NCBI GenBank assembly: GCA_038277395.1
Contig: CM076192.1
Coordinates: 51,569,119-51,633,118, forward strand
Direction: 5' to 3'
Source: Dryocosmus kuriphilus
Taxonomy: Eukaryota > Arthropoda > Insecta > Hymenoptera > Cynipidae
Length of the DNA stretch: 64,000 nucleotides
Within the stretch, counting starts at the first letter, position 1, and each line of letters begins with the position of its first letter. The position numbers and the translations under genes are program-made. Under the pieces are notes generated by a model, which did not search any database, had not been told where the DNA came from, and saw nothing but the letters and a program-made list of their open reading frames with translations. Below, piece by piece: positions 55,791 to 64,000 of the stretch.

Positions 55791-57984
55791 TCTGGGTTTT
55801 CTGTATTTTCAATATGGGTGCTCTCTTCATCCCCTGTAGTCTCAACATTATCTGCATTGTCCTTGATTTGACTGCTCCCGTCATCCATTGTTTTCAATGG
55901 CAACTCCTCTACTAATATATTTTCAGAAGATTTATTTTCCTAGAGCATAATATTTATACCGGTAATGAAAGAAACAAGCAAATATAAATTAAAAATTAAT
56001 TGAATTTTTTTCTATTGAAAGTGAGATCCTTTAATTCCGGCCTCACCTTTTGCGACTTTTTTCCTTTATTGTTTATTAATTGCACAGACTTTATAACGCA
56101 AGTGGAAGTTCGTGGAGGTAGTAGTTTTAATGAGATTTTTCGCATTTTTCTTTCCACTACTTTCTTCTTTTCTACAGATCCTACTGAGACTGGTGATGTT
56201 TTTTTGTCCTTGTAGGGAAAATATATTATTAATAATGAAACTTGTAAATTGGTGAACTAAAGTGTTTCATAAAAACGTCTATTCCTACAAATTACGAAAA
56301 GCAAATAACTTTCAAATTACTGCAATAAAACATTATTATTTACTTCTTCTGTTATCGAATGTACTCTGCTTTGAATAGATATAAAATGTCAAATTTTCCA
56401 TACGAAAAACCTTTTAATTTGGAACTGACTTTTGAATAATTAAATATTATAAAATAGAATGCGGAAAATATTGAACACCACATAATTTTGAATTTGTACC
56501 TTGTAAAATTAAAAAATTTCTATCACCTGAAAATTCAATCATCTCCAATCTTTAAAATAATTGAATCCTAAATATAACCCGCAAGCTATCTATAGCTTGT
56601 GAACATTTGTCATAGTTAATAAATTGTTTATTAAAAATATTTCAGAAACAACCATTTAAAATTAACATTTTTAAATGGGGATTTTGCGTTTGTAAAATTT
56701 GGTACTGACTATTAAATTTTTGTACCTTTCTCACTTCTTTCTCGAGATGTTTTGTGGGCTGCGAGAGGTTGGAACTTGAGTTCCTGAGCAATCGCTGAGG
56801 CACCCAGGAGGCCCTTTTTTTCATCACGAGTTCTTCTACTTCCTTTTTTGTAGCTACAATTAATTATTATTTTTTAAATATCGTGTATATAAATAATTTG
56901 TGCATAAAAAAATAATATTCAAAATGTATTCCAAATTCCTATATTTTTAAATAAAAATTCGCAAAATGTCGACAACATAATTTTTAATATAAATAGCTGA
57001 AAATGCATACAGCAAACATCGTATATCATTTTAGAACTTAACAATTCTCTTAAAGAGTTCAAATGCATAATTTAAAATGTACAATTTTAATGGGGTTTTT
57101 AATTATTAAATTTTACTCGCATTAAATTTGAACTTGATCAGTTTTGGATGTTTCCAAATTCAAATTCCACAATGTTGCATAGGCTATCACCTTAAACTTG
57201 TTCAATTTGAGATGTCGGACAAGCTCAATTCACCACATTTTTAAGTATAAAATAATTAAAGTTTACGATACGTTATTCTTGTTTAGAAATTTTTTTAAAA
57301 TTGCATAAGTTTCTTTTAAAAACTTTAGAAAATTAAGAAAAAATTTGAAACATTTATTAAGAAAGAATTGTGAAAATTGTTTAAGGTTGAAAATTGCTAA
57401 CAGTTTCTAAATGTTTTTAAATTTTAGAACATTAAGAAAAATTGGAAAAATGTAATTTAGAAAATATTGTACAAATTTTCTAAGTTTTTTAATATTTAAA
57501 TTTCTAAAAGTTTCTGTATTTCTTTTAATAAAACTTTTAATTTCCTATTTTATTTATCTTACATTTATTAATTTCTACTTTCAAGTGTATATGAATCCGA
57601 AATTCAGCGGTAAGCGCATATTTTAACATTTTTAAGTGCATTTTATCCGAGCTATAGGAATAAGACTTTGTGAGCAAACAATGAATCTAGTGAGATTCAT
57701 TATAAAGCATATATATGAATACCTATATACGTATACTCACCACCTGAAAATCCAATTTGAATGTCGCAGGTCTTCGGAGGATCATCGCCATCAGCATCAT
57801 TGCACTCACACGGAATTTTGAAAGTTTTGAGTTTATAATTACTTTTCTTGTAACCGACGATAACATTGGTGTTCACAATTTTTGGTTTTGGATGTGTTTT
57901 CCCATTTTCTTTGCACTCTTTCTGAACATATTTATATAGCACCCACATTGTTGACAAAGTCAAACCGCAGTTAGTCATTTAGCA

Positions 57985-58560
57985 AACCAATTTTTTTCCG
58001 GCCGGCCGGCGAAACAGCTACCGAAAGCGCGAAGTGCAAACTTGCAAAGTCTATGAAAATCATCATATGGACCGAGAACTTTCGAATGCGAAGAAAAATG
58101 TTTAAGAACCTCCGCGGCCAGGATCCAAGAAATGCGCGCGCATGTCGAAAAAAGAGGTTTCATTGGTCTCATTGGGAACGCCGACGACTACGCGCGAGGA
58201 AGTAGTACCAATGAAATAAGTGTTTTAATATATACATAATAGGTACTATGAAAATAATAAAATACATATTTATAAATGAAAACATATGCATAGAAGCTTA
58301 CTTTCGTGTGAAATGCTCGTCTCTTGACATATTTCAATTGTACATAGAGAAAAAAAAGTTTACATCGCTATCAATTTGAAAATTTTGTACGTGCAAGCGA
58401 ATCTGCCTATAGGCAGATCTGCGGATCTGCCACACACTATATAGTGCGCTTGCGTTACTAACGAGATTGCTGACGTAAGTGACCAAGTGTCACGTGGTGT
58501 CAGGTCAGTGCTTTTAAACAGCTTTTAATGTCAATTGGTCTCTGTAAAAAATCGGTGTAT
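57985..58560. promoter_or_regulatory. CpG-rich divergent promoter region with hairpin
   Basis: A GC-rich stretch (57995-58195) directly upstream of the minus-strand BEN-gene start, facing a plus-strand gene whose first ATG is 58794. It contains GGCCGGCCGGC and ATGCGCGCGCATG. An imperfect hairpin lies at 58395-58460 (AATCTGCC/GGCAGATC and GCAAGCG/CGCTTGC). Assigned by position and base composition only. Confidence 0.45.
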
Positions 58561-58793
58561 GTAATTATAAATAAAGTTGGGAATGCATTAGGTGTGTCTG
58601 AATATAGAGCGCATAAAGGTTCTCATAAAAAGTGTCATTAACAGCTTCGTGAATCAGTACTTACAAGTAAGCATACAAATATATATTTCTAACGCTTACT
58701 TACTTTGAGGTTATCTCTTCTCATTTTAACAATTAAACTCTCGAAATTTACGATTTCTGACTACACGTTAATATATTTATATTATTTTTAGCA

Positions 58794-61700
58794 ATGGATA
58801 AAGAACCATCGCAAATCTCCCGTTATTTACCTGATGGCAGGAAAATTGTCCACCCAATAACAGAACGTCGACGAAAAACAGAGTTAGAGGCTGCTTTGGA
58901 TGAACGTAAGTTGAAATATATAATTATGTGGTGCTTTTTTTATTTCTTTTCAGATTTTTTAAAAAACCTGCACACAAGTACACGAAAATAAAATTATTCA
59001 CTTTTTGGAAATCCACACTTAAACACCCCACCAAACGTCATAAATAAGAAAATAGCCTGGGATTTAGAGCTTCATATAGGTAAAACACGCGAAATATAGC
59101 CACGAATGTTGTTTTAAACCAGGAATTTTCATGCTTGTTTTTTAATTTTGTAATAATCATTTTAGGTTGGATTTGTAAAATGATATTTCCATCGGTTCTT
59201 TAACTATGTATAATTACCATGTAAATTTCAGAATAATCCCGAGCTTCTTCCGTCCAAAATAGCGATTCGTGATATATATATATAGGTCAAAATTTCGATT
59301 ATGTGCTTAAACGAGATATGCGATGAATTTAAAGCCTTTCTTGAATCGATTACTGCTTTTTTAAAATAAAGGATTAGTGTCTGTAAAAAAAATAGGTACT
59401 AAGAAAAAATTTAAAAAAAAAATGAAATTAATAAAATAAAGCAAATGAAATAAAATAACACTCTTATACTTTTTACATAGACCGTCAGAGTTAGCGTCGA
59501 ATTATAATTTATGAACCTCGTTACCATTTCAGTACCTAATGGTTCCTATTAAAATCCGATTGTAAACTTGGAGAATTTTGAGTACAAAAGTTCAGTAGAG
59601 TCATTTAAAGATATCTTTTCGGTGTCATTTCAGTAAAAAAAAGTTTCAACTTTAAAGTATGAAGTAAAGTTACAAATTTCTCGGAAAATAAATTGTCTTC
59701 ATTGTTTATTTTGAAAAAAAAACAGCTGAACAATAAAGTGAATATGTAAAGCAAAATGACGTGTACAGAAATGTCATTTCAGAATTAAGAAACATCGTGT
59801 CGTATACGACGAATGAAGATATAGATGCACAAAAAGGCGTTGATATGACGGAGGATTAGCGTACGAGATTTTCAACGATAGGAGATGACAGACCATTATC
59901 ATCATCATCACCATCATCTTCTTTTTCTTCGTTGAAAAAAACTGGTAAGGAGTTGTTGGAAAAATATGTAAAGTTTTTGGTATATCAGTGTCTTTCTCAA
60001 TTTTTTCTGTATTATATCCGTCTAGTATTATATCTCTAATAATTTTTGTATATTTATCTTGAATACTTAAAACTACACAGATCTGCAAGGGTCAGTTACA
60101 TAAATGACAGGGGGTGAATCTTGTACATTTGTTGACGCTAAAATCGAATCCAACTGAAGAAATTGTCCAGCACGTCTGATTTTTGAGTAACTTCAGGTTA
60201 AATGGTCAGAAAATGTCCATTTTGGCAAAATTTATGAATTCATTGTGAGGGAAAGGAACTTTATTATTTTTGAAAACGGCATTGTATAGTACCAGTTTTC
60301 AGCTTTAAAATCCATTTTTGATTACCGCTGTAAGATTTTTTCAGCTGAAATGTGCAAATTTAAGTTTATAATACTAGTCATGCTGGACAGTGTTAGGAAT
60401 TGAATGACCAGCATGGACAGTAATAATCTCGAACTTGTATATTTCAGCTAAAAGAATCGTACAGCTGTGATAAAAAATGACTTTCAAAGCTGAAAAGTAG
60501 TACTATACAATGCCGTTTTCGTAAATAATAAAATTCCTTTCCCCCACAATAAATTCATAAATTTGGTCAAAATGGCCATTTTTGACCATTCAACCTGAAG
60601 CTACTCTAAAACCTGACGTGCTAAACAATTTCTTCGGTTGGATTCCATTTCAGCGTCAAAAGATCTAAAAGATTAACCCCCTGCCATTTCTGAACCTGAT
60701 AAAACCCCAAATTTCGCAAGACTGTGTTATTAGCAAGATTATATTTCTAACAGTTTTTTCCTTTATAGGAAATTTTAGTACTTTCACTGGCAAACAAATT
60801 CCACCATCATCTTCAAGATTGACTTCAGGGAAAGTCAAAACAACGATTTCTGAAGAAACACCCTATATATTCAAGGATTTTTCTGATGCAGAAGATTGTG
60901 AGAGTGAGGACTTTTCTGAATCTTCACAAGACGAAAACAAGGACTCCTCCAAGTCTTCAGATGACGAATGCGGCGCGCCTCAGATGCCTCAAATTCAACG
61001 TACATCACTTTCTACTTCTTCATCAACATCTGAGGAACTAAATTAATGCACTAAAGGATTATATATTAAGCGGTGGAGATACTGTTATGTTTAAGGAATC
61101 GGGTTTAAAGATTTGGGAGGTTATCCTTGTGATTTTGGGAATCTCGTCGCGATTTGACCTTAGTTTTAAGGGACGACGTGCTTTAATTGAAGCGACTAAA
61201 CTTTTTGCTGGACCATTATTTGCAAATTGGGACATTTCTGATTACTTTCTATCGAAAATATTCGATCCTCCACAGAATGTGATTAGATATCATTTTTACT
61301 GTGAAGTTTGCCATAAAGAATTAGAGGAGCCCAGTATCAAAGTGAAATTCAAAAAACACAGGGTTGTTTGTGAAACCTGCACGCAAAAGTATGCACTTTC
61401 AATGAGATCGCGTAACTACTTCATATCAATTCAGCTAAAATATCAAATCGCATCTATGTTAAAAGTGAAAGCTATTAAGGATAGTTTGCTACAAAATTTG
61501 CAGAAAAGAAGAATACGTTCAAGTGGAATTATTGAAAACGTTTTTGACGGATTATTGTATAAGAAATTGAGTTCAGATGTAACAGATGACTACATACTGT
61601 TGACTTATGTTTTCGGCACAGATGGAGCACCTGTAAATGAAAGTACAAAGGATGGGTTCTGGCCCATACTGTTGATTATTAATGAATTACCGCCAAAGTT

Positions 61701-63524
61701 GCGATTTATGTTTGTGCTGTTAGCAGGTATATGGATAGGGAAAAAATAACTCTCTCCTGAAATGATGAATTGTTATATGAAGCCTTTTGTCGAAGAACTT
61801 AATGAGTTAGGAACTACTGGGTTTACACTAACTATTGATGGACAAACTATTCGATTTATACTTAGGCCTTTGTTGTGTAGCGTCGATAGCGTTGCACGGC
61901 CCATTTTGCAAAACAGAGTACAGTTTAATGGATATTATGGCTGTTCATGGTGCACATCTCGCGGAGTTTAAAAGTATGGTTGCATGCGATTCTTGATGGA
62001 AGAAAAAGAACCGCGACTTCGAACTCATATTAACTTTCTGAAAGATATGGCAGCTATGCAAAAAATAATGGAGAACGAAAAAGGTAAAAAATTGACAGTA
62101 CCGCAAGATGAAAAAGAGGCAGAGGCTGAAGACAATAGAGTCGAGTTAATAGAAGAAGATTTTTCAGAAAGAAGCGATAATGATGATGAAGTTGATGATA
62201 AGGATAATGATGTCGAAGAAGTAGAAGAAGTTGATGAACATGGGGAAAGTGGAAACGACGCAGGCACAGAGATGGAAGGAATTGAAGAAGAAGAAGCTGA
62301 AGCTTGTAGTTCTTCTGCGAAAAGCAAAAAAAAGTAAAAGGACCAAAAAGGTCACGTCAAAAAACGGCGTCAAAGGACACGCTGTTCTATCAGAATTAGA
62401 AGGAATGGATATGGTATGGTCGTTTACGAGGGAGTATCTTCATGGTGATTTAATTGGCGTAGTACTTCATATGTGGAAAACTTGGACTAAACGAAGCAGC
62501 CCTATTCATCTTACCAAAAGCCAGCAAATCGAAGTGAATGAGCGTTTAATGAAAATTACTCCACCTCATGAAATTCACCGATTAATTCGACCCTTGACGA
62601 CAGAAAAGGGAAAATGGAGAGCGTCTGAATGGCGTAGTTGGCTCCTATTTTACGCTATTCCTTGTCTGCAGGGTATTCTAGACGATTACGCTCTACAACA
62701 CTTTGCTCTGTACGTTAAAGGTATGTACACATTACTTCAAACGACAATTACCAAAGAAGAATTGCTGAATACGGAAAGAGATCTCCTGCTATTTGTCTAT
62801 ACCTTCGAAATACTTTACGGTGAGAGATTTGTAACATTTAATGTCCACACTGTGAAGCATTTGGTAGAATGTGTCAGGTACTGCGGTCCGCTTTGGGGAG
62901 GGTCGGCTTTTCCATTTGAAAATAACATTTTTTTTTTGAAGCAGCATGTGCACGGGCCGAAGGGTGTTTACGAACAGATGTCAAAAAACACATTACGGGC
63001 AAGTGTTTTTCTAAGCCTTGTCCCTGAAGTGGTTGAATCACCGAATGTCCTCGAGTTTTGTAACTCACTGTTTTCGAGACAGGAAGTCTCATCATTCTCT
63101 CGCACCGATGACGTTGTTCTGATAGGAAGAGGTATACCTGACAAGGTTTTTACCTTTGTATAAGGATAAGCCAATACTCACATTCAAGCGAGCTATATTT
63201 TCGAATATGGCAATTCATACCGAAGATTATGATAAGGCCCACAAAAGTAATAATAGTGCTTTTCGACTTAAAAACAAAAAATTCGTACAAGTTTTGAATT
63301 TAATGTTCTACGATGAAGATTCTTACGCAGAAGTTACGTATTTGACAGTACAAAATTTAGTTATATCTAAACCAGCAGAATATATCAATGATACCCTTCC
63401 AACGACCGACGATGTTACAATTAACCACTTGTTTGAAATTAAGGAACGGTCAGATAATGCAGTAATACCTGTTCGAGATTTGAAAGAAAAATGTGTTTTT
63501 ATGAAACTTGTCGATAAAACTTAG
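58794..63524 (+). pseudogene. Second CMC/EnSpm-like transposase, spliced and multiply broken
   Basis: Exons 58794-58905, 59783-59944 and from 60769 have GT-AG borders and matching phase 1. The protein begins MDKEPSQISRYLPDGRKIVH, passes a Ser/Asp-rich linker, then LKIWEVILVILGISSRF, YCEVCHKEL...VCETC, FGTDGAPV and GFWPILLIINELPPK. Next come NGYYGCSWC, an acidic insert, LYGERFVTFNVHTVKHL and FPFENNIFFLKQHVHG (DUF4218-like). The plan matches 17918-20285. Lesions: TAG 59867-59869, frameshift about 61043, TAA 61747-61749, TAA 61969-61971, frameshift in the A8 run 62326-62333, frameshift about 63160. It is a dead transposase. Assigning the first two exons to it is likely, not certain. Confidence 0.75.
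60091..60699. mobile_element. Fold-back MITE of about 600 bp in an intron
   Basis: Arms 60091-60385 and 60405-60699 are imperfect reverse complements, sharing GACAGGGGGTGAATCTT/ACCCCCTGCC, AAGAAATTGT, GGTCAGAAAATG and the GTACTATACAATGCCGTTTT block. It is located between exons 2 and 3 of the broken transposase gene. No protein is coded. Confidence 0.8.
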
Positions 63525-64000
63525 GTATATCTCGACGCTACCCAACGTGTATGAAATCCAGTAGGATATTTCAAACAGAATAAATCAAAAGCATTCTCAC
63601 CAAGACTTACTGTAATTTATTATAATTTCTTTTTTCCCACTACCATATTTTTGCTTCACATTCACAAATGTATTTCTCATTTTTGCTTTGCTGCATTGTA
63701 ATTAATAATCTGGTAGGTTCTTAAACACCAGTTGGTAAAATTTCGTGTGGAAAATTTTCTACTAGAAATCTTCTGGGGCCACTTAGAGACAAAATCTTGG
63801 ACTTTGTCAAATTATATAATATATGATTCTTGTTACCAAATTAATTCCTAATAGAACCTATTTAAAAAAGACTCCAGACTTGGTTCAATTTTCAGTAAAA
63901 AGTCGCACAGCAGAATCCTCTTAGACCCACTTATATACACAGTGTTCGACTTAGTCGAATTATAATGTATGATTCTTGTTACCAAATTAATTCCTAATAG
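63525..64000. repeat. 143-bp tandem repeat at the window end
   Basis: Copies at 63716-63858 and 63859-64000 share TATGATTCTTGTTACCAAAT, TAATTCCTAATAG and a GACTTNGTC block. The array continues past the window edge. 63525-63715 shows no gene. Confidence 0.7.

Larger units (their letters stand above)
46298..57978 (-). pseudogene. BEN-domain gene, nine exons, split by a 6.95-kb transposon
   Basis: Minus-strand exons: 57978-57741, 56853-56726, 56208-56047, 55939-55791 plus 48838-48769 (one exon, interrupted), 48431-48224, 48121-48018, 47944-47718, 47167-46674 and 46321-46298, with consistent phases. The fourth exon is acidic. The fifth codes a coiled coil (LKQENTALKRRVLYLEAELR). Exons 6-8 give a BEN-like domain (NGEFMPPGYEDLANWK, VPQFIKNIASIIFTEEVLKK, AQHLSKVRKYIGEKIACLNR). 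A Lys/Arg-rich stretch and two copies of an acidic EKHxQSxAEE repeat follow. BEN proteins bind DNA and act in chromatin repression. Three lesions: the transposon, one extra base near 47795, and TAG at 47767-47769 in the BEN exon. A functional paralogue elsewhere is possible. Confidence 0.72.

Noticed and set aside
62025..62327. Ser-rich antisense frame of 100 codons
   Set aside because: It is the shadow of the acidic Glu/Asp-rich insert of the plus-strand transposase.

Overview
This is an AT-rich animal nuclear sequence: GT-AG introns with consistent phases, long introns, microsatellites, a 500-base assembly gap (11150-11649) and many eukaryotic transposons. A DUF4806-type gene, a BEN-domain gene and the mix of ISL2EU-like, pogo, CMC/EnSpm-like, DIRS, gypsy and Jockey/CR1-like elements point to an insect, probably a hymenopteran. 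That placement is an inference from recalled family distribution. I see no rRNA, tRNA, CRISPR array or prokaryotic operon.

Layout. 1-9900: a two-gene DNA transposon (a DDE transposase on + converging on a SWIM/YqaJ exonuclease gene on -), split by a very young Ty3/gypsy retrotransposon (650-7077). 9900-17900: AT-rich DNA with a gap, one partial minus-strand exon, a fold-back element, a LINE fragment and a (TA)n tract. 17918-20285: CMC/EnSpm-like transposase with one frameshift. 20723-23823: complete pogo/Tigger element with TA target duplication and an apparently intact two-exon transposase. 23872-36360: a ten-exon host gene on + (WPP-type N-terminal module, highly charged repeat exon, C-terminal DUF4806-like domain). 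Its introns carry fold-back elements and ACGTC-palindrome repeats. 38200-44504: degraded DIRS-type tyrosine-recombinase retrotransposon into which a Jockey/CR1-like LINE and a 455-bp MITE have inserted. 46298-57978: a nine-exon BEN-domain gene on -, now a pseudogene, whose fourth exon is split by a 6.95-kb element (48842-55790). 58794-63524: a second CMC/EnSpm-like transposase, spliced and badly degraded. The last 285 bases are a tandem repeat.

The best candidate for something undescribed is the 48842-55790 element. It has two near-identical 685-base terminal inverted repeats and a 3-bp target duplication. It encodes one large spliced protein: paired Cys/His zinc-binding modules, a central region with conserved acidic motifs, a FEN1/XPG-like (PIN-fold) nuclease signature and a Cys-rich tail. 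It does not fit a transposase superfamily I recognise.

Four nested insertions can be read to the base, because removing the insert plus one target duplication restores an open reading frame: gypsy in the ISL2EU-like transposase (CAAC), the 6.95-kb element in the BEN gene (TCT), the MITE in the DIRS RNase H (AT), and the LINE in the DIRS RNase H (duplication unclear). Several frame breaks fall in A7-A8 runs, so some apparent pseudogenes may be sequencing errors.
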